This document shows, in pieces, positions 9,602 through 20,940 of a DNA stretch of 64,000 nucleotides; position 1 is the first letter of the stretch, and every line of letters begins with the position of its first letter. The notes under the pieces were generated by a model. It ran no database searches, was not told where the DNA came from, and saw nothing but the letters and a program-made list of their open reading frames with translations. A program made the translations under genes and the position numbers. The DNA lies in NCBI RefSeq assembly GCF_023051175.1, contig NZ_JALKII010000004.1, positions 1 through 64,000 of the forward strand, written 5' to 3'. The DNA comes from Alcanivorax quisquiliarum. Lineage in GTDB: Bacteria; Pseudomonadota; Gammaproteobacteria; Pseudomonadales; Alcanivoracaceae.

Positions 9602-10421
9602 GACTCGCTCCTGCCTCAAGGGGTTGATATCTGGCGAGCCGCCACTGCTGCATTCGCCGCCGTCCCCCGGATGCTGCGCCGGACAACCCCACCACCCACG
9701 CCATCCGAAAGCGGAAAGACCGTCTCGCGCACGGATCAAAAAAAGAGGAAAGCCTCGACCTTTCCATGCCGATCCGGTCACCATGCCGCTGATAGGCTGC
9801 TGCCACACGTGATCTGTATTACCCGTAGCGGAACGTGCATTATTCATACCACTATCACATGATCTCCATGTCTTCTTCGGTGGGGCTGCTGGATGGCGCG
9901 CGTGATTCACTCGATCAATACGACGGCGAGCGGCCTGTGCCTTCCTCTGGATAGCCGCGTTGACAACGATCATCAGCAGCATGCTATCGACCCTGTCTTA
10001 TGCGCCAGCAGCCCGGTGGCCGGCACTCCGGTGGCCGGCATCCCGGTGGCCGGCACCCGGTGTTCGGCAGCACTGACTTTGACTTGTTTATGAGTTTCTG
10101 GCCCGATGCGCCAACGGCAACGAAAGCACCCGAGACAACGCAGCCTCTGGCAAAAGCATTCGCCGCCACCCCCGAGCAGGTGACGCCCATGGCGATGACG
10201 CGGCATGGCTGTAGCATTCTTGTGCGCAAGTTTGTGGAAAAATTGACGGCACCGCACGGGCCAGCCATCACCGTCGTCTGCCCCGTATTCGCCGCCAGCT
10301 TGCCGGGCAAAAGGCTGGCCCATGCGTTTTTCATTCCGGCTCGGCCGGCCATCGGTGCGGGCGTGCGGGTGGCAGGCGGTGTGGCAGTGTTTTGACAATA
10401 TCTACTTTGGGTCTTCCAGAC
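9602..10421. other. 820-bp stretch without a convincing gene
   Basis: Several open frames run through both strands, but none has a ribosome site, a recognisable domain or consistent composition. The notable content is a 15-bp tandem repeat at 10013-10057. The stretch separates a minus-strand amidotransferase from a plus-strand lipoprotein gene, so it should contain promoters for both. Confidence 0.6.
10013..10057. repeat. Three 15-bp tandem repeats
   Basis: CCGGTGGCCGGCACT, CCGGTGGCCGGCATC and CCGGTGGCCGGCACC follow one another directly, with a fragment of a fourth copy. The unit contains the palindrome GCCGGC. No function is apparent. Confidence 0.85.
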
Positions 10422-11981
10422 ATGCCTTATAAATCAGCCCGCAACACAGCACTGAACAGCCTCTGCGCGCTGCTCTCCCTGGCCCTCGCCGGCTGCTCCC
10501 TGCCCTCCCTGGAAAGCCGGGTTGATAGCACTGTACTGCCCGCCGCCGCGCTGGAGGGTGGCTGGCTGGATGCGGCCACAAAGCCACTGGCCGCCGCTCA
10601 TCCGGGGCTGTCCGGCATCCTGCCGATCACCGACGCCCGCCATGCCTTCGCCACGCGCATGTTGCTGGCTTATACCGCCGAGCGCACGCTGGATATCCAA
10701 TATTACATCTGGCATCAGGACATCACCGGCACCTTGCTGCTGGAAGCGTTGCGCGATGCCGCCGACCGCGATGTGCGGGTGCGCCTGCTGCTGGATGACA
10801 ACGGCGTGCGCGGCATGGATGAAGTGCTGGCCGCGCTGAATCAGCACCCGAACATCGAAGTGCGGCTGTTCAATCCCTTCAGCGTGCGCCGGCCCAAGGA
10901 GATCGGTTTTATCACCCATTTCTCCCGCGCCAATCGCCGTATGCACAACAAATCATTTACCGCTGATCAGCGCCTCACTATCGTCGGCGGGCGCAACGTG
11001 GGCGATGAATATTTCGGCGCCACTGACGGCCTGCTGTTTTCCGATCTGGACGTGCTGGCGATCGGCCCGGTGGCACAGGAGACGGCGCTCGATTTCGATC
11101 GCTACTGGGCCAGCCAGTCCTCTTATCCTGTCGAGTTGATCTTGCCCGCTGTGCCCGAACAGACGCTGGCCGCGTTGAGTGATGCCGCAGAACGCGCCGA
11201 ACGCGATCCTCGTGCGGAAAAATATCTTCGCGCACTGCGTGAAGCCGGGCTTGATCGCCGTGCGCCATTGAGCGAGATGCCGTTCGAATGGGCGCCGACG
11301 CGCATGATCAGCGACGACCCCGCCAAGGGGCTCGGCCTGGCAGACGACAGCGATTTGCTGATCAGCGAGCTGCCCCGCGTCATCGGCCAGGCGAAAGAAT
11401 CTTTCGATCTGGTTTCGCCTTATTTTGTGCCCACTGCCGCCGGTGTCGAGACGCTGGCGGAAATGGCCGCGCAGGGCGTGCGCGTACGGGTGCTGACAAA
11501 TGCCCTGGAAGCCACTGATGTTGCCGCAGTACATGCCGGTTATGCCAAGCGACGCCGTGATCTGTTGCGCGCTGGCGTGCAGCTGTTCGAGACTCAGCGC
11601 CAACCCGGCGACCCGGGGCGCAACGAAAGTGCCGGGCCGTTCGGCAGCTCCGGCTCCAGCCTGCATGCCAAGACATTCGCCGTGGATGGCAAGAAAGTGT
11701 TTGTCGGTTCGTTCAACTTCGATCCGCGTTCCGCACGCCTGAATACCGAGCTTGGCTTTGTGATCGACAGCCCGCTGCTGGGCGAAGCCATCAACCGCGC
11801 CTTTGACGAGCGGATTCCAATGGAGGCGTACGAGGTGCGCCTGAATGACGCCGGCCGGCTGTACTGGGTGCAGCGCGAGCCCGACGGCGACATCCATCAC
11901 CGCCGTGAACCCGGCACCAGCATGCTGCGCCGCGTGGGCGTGCGCTTGCTGTCCTGGCTGCCGATCGAGTGGTTGCTGTAG
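10422..11981 (+). CDS. Phospholipase D family lipoprotein (cardiolipin synthase ClsC-like)
   Basis: A 519-residue exported protein with a lipoprotein signal ending LALAGCS. It has two HKD-type catalytic motifs, HNKSFTAD near residue 175 and HAKTFAVDG near residue 415. This two-motif layout matches phospholipase D enzymes that make or hydrolyse phosphatidyl groups. The QYYIWHQDITG segment and overall length resemble ClsC-like proteins. The ATG at 10422 gives a proper signal peptide; a TTG at 10392 would add ten residues. A second, membrane-anchored cardiolipin synthase is encoded at 38896-40344. Confidence 0.88.
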   Translation: MPYKSARNTALNSLCALLSLALAGCSLPSLESRVDSTVLPAAALEGGWLDAATKPLAAAHPGLSGILPITDARHAFATRMLLAYTAERTLDIQYYIWHQDITGTLLLEALRDAADRDVRVRLLLDDNGVRGMDEVLAALNQHPNIEVRLFNPFSVRRPKEIGFITHFSRANRRMHNKSFTADQRLTIVGGRNVGDEYFGATDGLLFSDLDVLAIGPVAQETALDFDRYWASQSSYPVELILPAVPEQTLAALSDAAERAERDPRAEKYLRALREAGLDRRAPLSEMPFEWAPTRMISDDPAKGLGLADDSDLLISELPRVIGQAKESFDLVSPYFVPTAAGVETLAEMAAQGVRVRVLTNALEATDVAAVHAGYAKRRRDLLRAGVQLFETQRQPGDPGRNESAGPFGSSGSSLHAKTFAVDGKKVFVGSFNFDPRSARLNTELGFVIDSPLLGEAINRAFDERIPMEAYEVRLNDAGRLYWVQREPDGDIHHRREPGTSMLRRVGVRLLSWLPIEWLL

Positions 11982-12059
11982 CAGCCGAGCAGCCGAGCAG
12001 CCGAGAGGATATCGCTTCGAGAACCGGTACTGTTCGTTCGCGTGTCGCTCGCGTGCTCA

Positions 12060-12883
<824 letters not shown>

Positions 12884-12887
<4 letters not shown>

Positions 12888-13318
12888 GACCCCTCGCTTG
12901 CTCGCTCAAGGCCGACCAGCGCCACTTTCAGATAGCCCGCGCTACTCAGCACACTCATGATTTCCATCAGATCGCCGTAGGCCACCTGACGGTCGGCGCG
13001 CAGCAAAATGCGCTGCTCGGGATCCGGCACATCCTCCCGTAACGCGGCTGCCAGGGTTTCACGCCGCAGCTGCCGGCTTTCGCCCAGCGTCAACGTCAGA
13101 TCAGGTTGAATGGTCAGATAAACCGGCTCCTGGGGCGCAGGCCGTGGCGAGGCAGCTGCGGCCGGCAAATCCACCGGAATACTCACCGTCGCCAGGGGCG
13201 CTGCCACCATGAAAATGATCAGCAGCACCAGCATCACATCAATAAAAGGCGTAACGTTGATATCGTGGTTGTCCGGCAGCTCCTCAGCGCCACTTCCGAT
13301 CTTCATGCCCATCGCCAT
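12884..13318 (-). CDS. exbD: Biopolymer transport protein ExbD
   Basis: Inner-membrane proton-channel subunit that works with ExbB to energise TonB. The 144-residue protein has a single membrane helix with the family motif [22 protein letters not shown], including the essential Asp (FIDVML), followed by a periplasmic domain. It overlaps exbB by one base and tonB by four, indicating tight translational coupling. Confidence 0.96.
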
Positions 13319-14280
13319 CAGCGCACTCCTTCCGGCACAGGTGCCTGATCCGCCGCCATCTCCCGCGCCTGCGGGTGGGAGCGGTCAAGATCCCGGCTGA
13401 CCAGCGTCAGCAGGGCCGTGGCAATGTCGCCCAGCACCGCGCGGTAGCCGCCGATTGCCCGAGCAAAATGGTTATAAATGACGACCGCCGGAATCGCCGC
13501 CACCAGACCGATGCCGGTCGCCAGTAGTGCCTCGGCAATACCCGGCGCCACCACGGCGAGGTTTGTAGTCTGGGTCTGGGCGATGCCGATAAAGCTGTTC
13601 ATGATGCCCCACACGGTGCCGAACAGGCCCACAAACGGCGACACCGAGCCAATCGTCGCCAACGCACCAGTGCCGCGATTGATCCGGTTGCCGGCGGCAA
13701 CCTGTACCCGTTCCAGCCGCGCCGCAACACGTTCCTTGATGCCCTCATCGGTGGCCGGGCCGTGCGCCGACAACGCCAGCTCATGGGCAGTGGCCTGCAA
13801 CAGATAGCAGCCGGCGCCGCGCTCGTCAGCACAGCTTTTTTGCGCCTCCGCAAAGCTCCCGGCATCCACCAGTCGCTGCAGCATATGGGCCGCCTGGCGG
13901 CGCACCAACCGCAACTGCACCGTTTTGAACAGCCAGATGGTCCAGGTGACCACGGAGGCGATCAGCAAGCCGATCATCACCGATTTCACTACCCAGTCGG
14001 CGGCCTGATACATCCCCCACACGGAGAGATCGTGGGGCAGCGCATCCTCGACAAGCGGAGGCACGGTATTTTCCACGAGACCCTCGCCCGCAAGACCTTC
14101 GTCCTCGGCCATCATGGTGCGCTCGCCAATAGCGCTCTCCACAGGTTCGCCAGCCTCGTCGAGCGCTCGCGGCGCCTCCGCTTCGGTTGCCGGCGCATCG
14201 GAGCCGGGCGCCTGCTGCGCCTGTGCCACAGACCATGGCAACCATGCCAGACATCCGATCAGCAGCCAGTGTCTCATCAT
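13318..14280 (-). CDS. exbB: ExbB/TolQ-type proton channel subunit with signal peptide
   Basis: MotA/TolQ/ExbB family membrane protein that forms the pentameric channel around ExbD. The 320-residue protein begins with a cleavable signal (about residues 1-20, ending AQAQQ) and an acidic periplasmic linker. It then has the first core helix ([23 protein letters not shown]) and the paired helices with [21 protein letters not shown]. The long N-terminal extension marks the ExbB subtype seen in pseudomonads. The frame is open to 14388, but the start at 14280 gives the proper signal. Confidence 0.93.
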   Translation of the reverse strand: MMRHWLLIGCLAWLPWSVAQAQQAPGSDAPATEAEAPRALDEAGEPVESAIGERTMMAEDEGLAGEGLVENTVPPLVEDALPHDLSVWGMYQAADWVVKSVMIGLLIASVVTWTIWLFKTVQLRLVRRQAAHMLQRLVDAGSFAEAQKSCADERGAGCYLLQATAHELALSAHGPATDEGIKERVAARLERVQVAAGNRINRGTGALATIGSVSPFVGLFGTVWGIMNSFIGIAQTQTTNLAVVAPGIAEALLATGIGLVAAIPAVVIYNHFARAIGGYRAVLGDIATALLTLVSRDLDRSHPQAREMAADQAPVPEGVR

Positions 14281-14669
14281 CACGAATATTCCCAGGAAAA
14301 CCGGAGATGCGCGCCGAATGCGCGCCTGAAAAGTAGCGCCGGAACCAGCCCGGCAACGGCATCGCATGGTAGCAGAACGAACAGTCAAATGAGAAGCAAT
14401 ATCAATAAAAAAAGCGCTACAGCCCTACCTGAAATCGTTCGCACGAGAGCATTGCTGCGATCGTCGGCTGCGCCCAAGCCGGGCCAAAGCTGGCCTGCCG
14501 CAGCTAAAGCGGCAGCCGCCAGCGGTGACCGAGGCCGGGCGTGGCAAGGCCAAGGTGAGGCCAAGGTGGCCTAAGTCGAGGCGACCAGAAGAGTGGCGGT
14601 TTAACGCCATACTCCTGTCAGGGGGAGATCAGACTGGAGGGGCGCCACGCGGTGCCCCCTGCGGCTGGC
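14281..14669. other. 389-bp intergenic stretch upstream of exbB
   Basis: No credible gene is seen on either strand. It should hold the exbB-exbD-tonB promoter. I looked for a clear Fur-box palindrome and could not support one by eye. Confidence 0.5.
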
Positions 14670-15281
14670 TCAACGGCTGGCAGCAGCACGCCCGCCCGGC
14701 CTGTGGCGAAACAAGAACAGCCGCACCGCTTCCCGCAGCGCAAATGCACCATGCATATACAGCCCACCCAGCCAATATGGCACGCCGAAGATATCCACGT
14801 GGCGATACTCCACCAGGCCGAACTGGATCAGCAGCCCCTCGCCGAACATGCCCCCCACGCCGAGCAACACGGCGATCAGCAGCAGGAACGCCCGCTCGTA
14901 ACTGGCACAGAGCCGGATCAGGAAGGTGCCGTAGAAAAGCACGCCAAGCAGAAACGGCTCGAAATTGCCAAACCCGCTGACCGCGTAGGTCATGGCAAAC
15001 AGCGTCATGCATTCCACAAAAGGCAGCGGCGACGCACGCCCGGAGGCGCTTTGCTCGCACCGCAGTGTGCCGCCCAGGTTATCTGCGAGAGCGGCGTAAA
15101 TAAGGCTCATCGCCGAAAACGCGATGACGAATCCCGGAAACACCCAGAACGCCTGCCCCAACCACAGCGGCTGCGGGTATGCCAGGGTATCGGTAAACAC
15201 ATGGATCGCATCACACAGGGTGGCGACGATGGCGCTGAGCACAGCAATTACCACCAGCCCGGAAACAGATATATTCTTCAC
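14670..15281 (-). CDS. Uncharacterised multi-pass membrane protein
   Basis: A 203-residue protein with about six hydrophobic segments, starting near VSGLVVIAVLSAIVATLCDAIHV. No enzymatic motif is visible. The C-terminal VPYWLGGLYMHGAFALREAVR resembles bacterial INSIG-like proteins, but only weakly. A GTG at 15281 places the first membrane helix near the N-terminus and is preferred to the ATG at 15422, whose added 47 residues look non-coding. No partner gene is adjacent in the same direction. Confidence 0.6.
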   Translation of the reverse strand: MKNISVSGLVVIAVLSAIVATLCDAIHVFTDTLAYPQPLWLGQAFWVFPGFVIAFSAMSLIYAALADNLGGTLRCEQSASGRASPLPFVECMTLFAMTYAVSGFGNFEPFLLGVLFYGTFLIRLCASYERAFLLLIAVLLGVGGMFGEGLLIQFGLVEYRHVDIFGVPYWLGGLYMHGAFALREAVRLFLFRHRPGGRAAASR

Positions 15282-15554
15282 GGTTGCTCGCTTGTTCTCG
15301 TTGTTTTCTCCCGCACCCCATTGCCGCGTCACGTGCTCGCAAACGTGGGCCGGGCTCGTTCCCGGCTTTGCTGGCCGGGCCGCCGTTATGACACATCTGT
15401 CCATTGAACAAAAGCACGGCACGCCGGCCGTGGCAGCGCTGCGAGCATTGCCAGTGGCGCGATATCATGCACCGCACGTCGCATACCATGAATAGGGTAT
15501 GTCACACACCCACAGCCGAGCCCACAATCCCGCCAGACACTAAGGCCGACAGCC

Positions 15555-16220
15555 ATGACCGACAACACTGCTACGTCAGGCAGCCCGATACGGGTGCTGC
15601 TGCTGGAAGATGATCCGCCCTTGCGCAAGCATTTTGCGCAGATTCTCAGCGATTGGCCGGGCGGCGAGCTGGTGGCTGCCTGCGCCACGCTCGAGGAAGC
15701 CTTGCGGGCGCTGCGCGAGCAGGCCGTCGATTTGCTGATGACGGACCTTGATCTGCCCGACGGGCATGGCATTGATGCCATCCGCCTGCTGCGCACCCTG
15801 CACCCGGATGCCGATGCCATGGTCATCTCGGTGCTCGCCGATGATGAAACCGTGCTCGCTGCCATCGAGGCCGGCGCGGTCGGTTACCTGCTGAAGGACG
15901 CCGATTCCATCGAGCTGGTGGAGGCGATTCAATCGTTGCGCGCTGGCCATTCGCCGATCTCCGCTTCCATCGCGCGCATTCTTGTACGCCGGATGAATGC
16001 CCCCGCCGCCACACAATCCGGCCCCGAACTCACACCCCGGGAAATGGAAATCCTGCGTGGTATCGCCAAGGGATTCACCTACACCGAGCTGGCAGAATGG
16101 CTCAGCATCTCGCGCCAGACCGTGCCTGTGCACATCAAGAATATCTACCGCAAGCTGGCTGCCAACAACCGCTCCGAAGCGGTTTACGAAGCCTCCCGCC
16201 GTGGGCTGCTGCGGCTATGA
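15555..16220 (+). CDS. Response regulator transcription factor, NarL/FixJ (LuxR) type
   Basis: A 221-residue two-domain regulator. The receiver domain (about 12-130) has acidic residues LEDDPP and the phospho-acceptor Asp in LMTDLDLPDG. The C-terminal GerE-type helix-turn-helix (about 155-215) contains ELTPREMEILRGIAKG and SISRQTVPVHIKNIYRKL. No sensor kinase lies next to it, so it is an orphan here. It sits 90 bp upstream of the octaheme cytochrome gene on the same strand, making control of that cluster plausible but unproven. Confidence 0.93.
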   Translation: MTDNTATSGSPIRVLLLEDDPPLRKHFAQILSDWPGGELVAACATLEEALRALREQAVDLLMTDLDLPDGHGIDAIRLLRTLHPDADAMVISVLADDETVLAAIEAGAVGYLLKDADSIELVEAIQSLRAGHSPISASIARILVRRMNAPAATQSGPELTPREMEILRGIAKGFTYTELAEWLSISRQTVPVHIKNIYRKLAANNRSEAVYEASRRGLLRL

Positions 16221-16310
16221 CACGACCACTGAAACAGATCACGCTGCCCGCACGCACGCGCCATACCCGCCGCCCGGCTGCGCTGCCGCGCAACAGCACA
16301 GCCTGATGCC

Positions 16311-18623
16311 ATGCGTCTGCCTGTCGCACTGCCTTATCTCATTGCACCTGTGGCCGTTGCCCTACTGGCAGTCGCCGCCTGGCAGGCCATCCCGCAGGCT
16401 TCGGCACCCATCGCCGCAAACGAAGGGCCACACTGGGTAGCCGAAAACCAATGCCAGAGCTGCCACGCCGCACAATTCCAGAGTTGGCAAGGTTCGCATC
16501 ATCAGCGCGCCATGCTGCCGGCCACCGATGATCACGTGCGTGCCGATTTCAGCGGCACTGTGCTGCGCAGCGACCGGGATTCGCTGTTCTTTCTGGACAG
16601 CGGCGCCCTGAGCAGCGGCAATCCAGGCAGTAACATTCCAGGCAGAGACGCTCAGTTTCAAGTGCGCACGGGCACAGGCTCTGACAATACAGGCACCTTT
16701 GATGTGGCCTACACCTTCGGTTGGGAGCCACTGCAACAGTATCTTGTTGCGCTGGATGACGGTCGCTTGCAGGCGCTGGGCGCCGCCTGGGATACGCAGC
16801 AGCAGCGCTGGTTTCATCTTTACGACAATCTGGGCGTGGATGCCGCCCACCCGCTGCACTGGCGCCAGCCGGCACAAAATGCCAACACCCAGTGCATCGA
16901 ATGCCACACGAGCCATTATCAGCTCGGCTACGACGCCACCACGGATCGCTTTGATAGCCAATGGCACAGTCTCGGTGTCGGCTGCCAGGCGTGCCATGGC
17001 CCGGCATCGGAACATGTGCGCTGGGCGCAGGCGCCGAACACGCACCCCGGCAAAGGCTTTGCTGCGGCGCCCGCCAGCCGCACGCAACAACCGGATACCT
17101 GTGGCCGCTGCCACAGCCGCCGCACGCCGCTTGGCGACCCGACCGGCCACACGAAGCTGCACGATGCGTTTCTGGTCAGCCCGCTCAGCGCCGATCTGTA
17201 TGAGGTGGATGGCAAGATCAAGGACGAAGTCTTCGAATACGGCTCCTTCCTGCAAAGCAAAATGCATCAGGCCGGTGTGGTGTGCAGCGACTGCCATAAT
17301 CCGCACAGTGGCCAGCTACGCGCTCCGGACAATGCCGTCTGCACTCAATGCCACAACACAACCGGCACCGCGACGCACCCGTCCATCCGCACCGAGCACT
17401 TGCGGCCCGCGCATTACGACAGCGCCGCGCACCACCATCACCAGCCCGGCTCTGCAGGCGCGGCCTGCCGCGCCTGCCACATGCCCGGCAAGTTTTATAT
17501 GGGCAACGACCTGCGCCACGATCACAGCTTCAGCTCGCCTGACCCCGCTCAGGCACAGGCGCTGGGCCACAGCGACGCCTGCCTGGGCTGCCACCGCGAG
17601 CAAAGCCCGGAAGCACTGATCACAGCCTTCCAGCAATGGTATCCAGAACACCAGCCCCGCGATGGCGGCTATGCCCGGGCGCTGTTCAAGGCCCGCGAGG
17701 GCAAGCCCGGAGCCGCGAACGCTCTTGCCAGCCAGCTGGCGCGAAACGATTTGCCCGCCCCGCGCCGCGCTGCGCTCGTCGCCGAACTGCCACGCTACCC
17801 TTCCGACACCGCACAAGCACTGCTGCGCGACGCGCTGACCCACGACGATGCCAGCGTGCGTCGGGCCGCCATTGAGGCGAGCGCCACACTGGCACCGCCG
17901 CTGCTGCAACAGCATTTGCCCACCTTGCTGAACGACACCGTCCGCAGCGTGCGCCTTGCCGCCGCCGAACAGTGGCTGCTGCTGGCCGATCAGCAAGGCA
18001 TGGTGTTACCGGCCGAGCCCTTCGAGGAATACGAGCAGGTGCAACAGCAACTGCTGGCCAACGCCGAGGCGCATTTCAGCCTCGCCAATCTGTACCGCCA
18101 GACCGGGCGCGGCGAGCGTGTCGAAGCCGCTCTGGCAACCGCCGTCGAACGCAACCCTCATTTCTCACCGGCCGTGATCGGGCTGGCGCAATGGCGCGAA
18201 CAGGCAGGCGATGCTGCCGCCGCGCTGCAACTGTTGCGGCAGCGCCTGCAAACCCATCCCGGCGATGCCAGCCTGCACCACGCCCTGGGGCTGGCACTGA
18301 TTCGCAACGGCCAACTGGCCGCAGGCATCACCGAGCTGGAAAAAGCCCATTCGCTGGCACCCGAGAACGACACCCACGCCTGGGTGCTGGCAGTGGCCTG
18401 GCACGACACCGGGCAACGCGAGAGAGCCCTGCAACTGCTCCGCGACCAGCTGCAACACCGGCCGGCAAACCGTTCCCTGCGTCTGGCACTGCTCGGCTAC
18501 TTGCCCGCCGGCGAAGAACGCCACCAGTTGCTGCACGCACTGGCACAACAAAATCCACAGGACCCGGTGGTGCTCTACCACCGACAAGACAGGGGGGATA
18601 CAACATGGCCCGACGCGCCGTAA
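16311..18623 (+). CDS. Octaheme c-type cytochrome with HEAT-like and TPR repeats
   Basis: A 770-residue exported protein with an N-terminal membrane/signal segment (about residues 8-26). It has eight CXXCH haem-binding motifs at about residues 48, 195, 225, 264, 325, 344, 386 and 424. The layout is that of the cytochrome c554/multihaem group. After the haem domain come HEAT-like helices (about 485-560, RRAALVAEL through VRSVRLAAAEQWLLL), then TPR-like repeats to the C-terminus. TPR regions usually bind partner proteins. The substrate or redox partner cannot be told from sequence. Its last 19 bp overlap the first sulfatase gene, implying cotranslation. Confidence 0.9.
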   Translation: MRLPVALPYLIAPVAVALLAVAAWQAIPQASAPIAANEGPHWVAENQCQSCHAAQFQSWQGSHHQRAMLPATDDHVRADFSGTVLRSDRDSLFFLDSGALSSGNPGSNIPGRDAQFQVRTGTGSDNTGTFDVAYTFGWEPLQQYLVALDDGRLQALGAAWDTQQQRWFHLYDNLGVDAAHPLHWRQPAQNANTQCIECHTSHYQLGYDATTDRFDSQWHSLGVGCQACHGPASEHVRWAQAPNTHPGKGFAAAPASRTQQPDTCGRCHSRRTPLGDPTGHTKLHDAFLVSPLSADLYEVDGKIKDEVFEYGSFLQSKMHQAGVVCSDCHNPHSGQLRAPDNAVCTQCHNTTGTATHPSIRTEHLRPAHYDSAAHHHHQPGSAGAACRACHMPGKFYMGNDLRHDHSFSSPDPAQAQALGHSDACLGCHREQSPEALITAFQQWYPEHQPRDGGYARALFKAREGKPGAANALASQLARNDLPAPRRAALVAELPRYPSDTAQALLRDALTHDDASVRRAAIEASATLAPPLLQQHLPTLLNDTVRSVRLAAAEQWLLLADQQGMVLPAEPFEEYEQVQQQLLANAEAHFSLANLYRQTGRGERVEAALATAVERNPHFSPAVIGLAQWREQAGDAAAALQLLRQRLQTHPGDASLHHALGLALIRNGQLAAGITELEKAHSLAPENDTHAWVLAVAWHDTGQRERALQLLRDQLQHRPANRSLRLALLGYLPAGEERHQLLHALAQQNPQDPVVLYHRQDRGDTTWPDAP

Positions 18624-20842
18624 TCCGGCTTGAAACAATAGCGACCACCTTGCCACTGGCGTGCCTGAGCGTGTTGTTGCTCAGCGCCTGCGGTGGCTCC
18701 AGCTCCAGCTCGGGTAGCAGCAAAGCACCCGTACCTCCCAATATCCTGTTCGTGATCATGGACGACGTGGGTATTGATCAGGTGCCGGCCATGGGCTACG
18801 GCGGCGCACAGCCTGCGCATATGCCGAGCATTGACGCCATCGCGCAATCCGGGGTGCGTTTTCGCAACACCTGGGCCATGCCCGAATGCTCGCCGGGGCG
18901 CGCCGCCCTCCTGACCGGCCGCTACCCTTTGCGCAGCAATGTGTATCAGGCCATCGGCCCCAATGATCTGGCCAATTCGCAGATATCCCCGTACGAAATC
19001 ACCACGCCGAAACTGCTGCAAAACGCCGGCTACGAAAGCGCCATGTTCGGCAAATTCCATCTCGCCGGCCCGGATTACAACCCGGCAGAAAACGGCACGC
19101 CACGTGAGCTGGGCTGGGATTATTTTTATGGCTGGACCGGCGGCCTGCCCGGCTCCATCGACACCACCGCAGGCGGTGCCGGCGCCGAAGGCACCTACAC
19201 CTGCGGTTACGTTCCCTCTCTCGCAGATGATTCCGGCAATGGCGCCAACACAGGCGCCTGTTATATCCCCGATGCGCAAGGCGGCTTCAGCTGCGCAGTG
19301 ATGCACACCAGCCCGGCAGCGGGCCCCGCCGGGTTGCAGTGCCTGACTGACGGTGGCGTGCTGCTGCCTGATGCCACCGAATGTGAAGCCACACCACCGG
19401 CCCAGCTCAAATTTGATCGCGAGAACGCTCATTATGTTTCACCGCTGGTCATCAACAGCGCAACCGGCGTGGAAGAACTGCCCTTGACCGATCCCCGTGG
19501 GCGCGGCTACCGCTCGATCATCGAAGCCGAAGCCGCACGCGACTGGATTCTGAGCCGTGACGGCAGCAAACCGTGGATGGTGACTGTCAGTTTCAGCGCA
19601 CCGCACACACCTCTGCAAACACCACCCGCGACGCTGCTGAAAGCGCATACCGCCCACCAGCTCAACCCTGACTGTCGTCTGGTCCCCAGCACCATTGCCA
19701 ACCAGCGTCACCTTACCGATGCCATGGTGGAAGCCATGGACTATGCACTCGGCCAGCTGCTGGTGGATACCGGCATAGCCCTGCGTGACGCCGACGGCGA
19801 CCTGATCTATCAACCGTATAGCAACACGCTCGTGGTCATTGTCGGCGATAACGGTTCCTTCGGGCCCACTGTGAAAGCACCTTTTGACCCGAGCCGCGCA
19901 AAAGGCACCGCGTACCAGACGGGGGTATGGGTGCCACTGATCGTCGCCGGCCCCATGATCCAGCGGCCCGACCGCGACGTGGAACACATGATCAACGCCA
20001 CCGACGTTTTCCGGCTGTTCGGTGAAGTTGCCGGGCTGGATGTAGATGCACTAACGCCCGCCGGTACCGACAGCGTCGCGATGCTGCCTTATCTGATCAA
20101 CCCCGCCCAAAGCTCGCTGCGTGACCACAACTTCACGCAGGGCGGCCTGAACATCCAGCTCGATGGCGGCCGTAACGGTCCCTGCGTCATCGGCCCCATG
20201 TGCTCACACACGCCGGTGAGCAAAACCGTCTGTGAAGACAACGGCGGTGTGTGGTGGGGCAAAGGCGCGGACGATCCCGTCGTCGTCGATACTTACGACA
20301 GCGGCGAGCTGGAGCAATGCTGGCAGGTGAACCAGGCCATCTATCACGCCGCCCCCGCCGACTATGAACAAAACCGCATCGCCATGGGCTGGACCCGCTA
20401 CCAGGCAGTGCGCAACGACCATTACAAACTGGTACATAACCACGCGCTGGGTTACGACACCGACACCGACGACAGCACCGATCTGTACTCGGAGGAGCTG
20501 TACGCCGTCAGCCAGAGCCACCCGCCACAGATTGATCGCGAGAGCGACGATCTGCTACGTGATGGCGTGGCGAACCTTGGCACCGAGGCTTATCAGCATT
20601 ACCTCGCGCTGAACGACACCCTGGCGAGCATTCTGGCCAGCAAACCCGGCTGCCCCGGTGACGGCAACAACGATGGCCGTGTCGACGACACCGACCTCGC
20701 CAACTTCGATGCCCTTATCGCCAGCGGCTGGCACGGCTCCAGCTGGTACGACTTCAACCATGACGGCATCACCGATCAGGCTGACCGCGACACCATCACC
20801 GCCAACCTGGGCACCGTCTGCCCACCGGCTGGCCCACAGTGA
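18605..20842 (+). CDS. Lipoprotein sulfatase with C-terminal dockerin-like repeats
   Basis: A 745-residue alkaline-phosphatase-superfamily sulfatase. The lipoprotein signal ends LLLSAC (Cys29). The metal-binding start NILFVIMDDVGID follows. The active-site motif is C95-S-P-G-R99, the C-X-P-X-R consensus whose Cys is converted to formylglycine in active sulfatases. The last 60 residues hold two calcium-binding dockerin-like loops (GDGNNDGRVDDTD and DFNHDGITDQADRD). The ATG at 18605 has GGGGGG about 8 nt upstream. The same frame is open back to 17972, but that part lies inside the cytochrome gene. The natural substrate is unknown. Confidence 0.92.
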   Translation: MARRAVIRLETIATTLPLACLSVLLLSACGGSSSSSGSSKAPVPPNILFVIMDDVGIDQVPAMGYGGAQPAHMPSIDAIAQSGVRFRNTWAMPECSPGRAALLTGRYPLRSNVYQAIGPNDLANSQISPYEITTPKLLQNAGYESAMFGKFHLAGPDYNPAENGTPRELGWDYFYGWTGGLPGSIDTTAGGAGAEGTYTCGYVPSLADDSGNGANTGACYIPDAQGGFSCAVMHTSPAAGPAGLQCLTDGGVLLPDATECEATPPAQLKFDRENAHYVSPLVINSATGVEELPLTDPRGRGYRSIIEAEAARDWILSRDGSKPWMVTVSFSAPHTPLQTPPATLLKAHTAHQLNPDCRLVPSTIANQRHLTDAMVEAMDYALGQLLVDTGIALRDADGDLIYQPYSNTLVVIVGDNGSFGPTVKAPFDPSRAKGTAYQTGVWVPLIVAGPMIQRPDRDVEHMINATDVFRLFGEVAGLDVDALTPAGTDSVAMLPYLINPAQSSLRDHNFTQGGLNIQLDGGRNGPCVIGPMCSHTPVSKTVCEDNGGVWWGKGADDPVVVDTYDSGELEQCWQVNQAIYHAAPADYEQNRIAMGWTRYQAVRNDHYKLVHNHALGYDTDTDDSTDLYSEELYAVSQSHPPQIDRESDDLLRDGVANLGTEAYQHYLALNDTLASILASKPGCPGDGNNDGRVDDTDLANFDALIASGWHGSSWYDFNHDGITDQADRDTITANLGTVCPPAGPQ

Positions 20843-20940
20843 GCGCCGCCATGGAAACGGGACAACATACATATCATGACCAAGGGCTCCGCCAAGGGAT
20901 AACAGAACGTCGCCAGCGAGTAACAGAGCACCCCCGGCGA

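Noticed and set aside
9973-10398. Frames of 122-141 codons in the empty 9.6-10.4 kb stretch
   Set aside because: No ribosome sites, repeat-driven composition and no recognisable domain.
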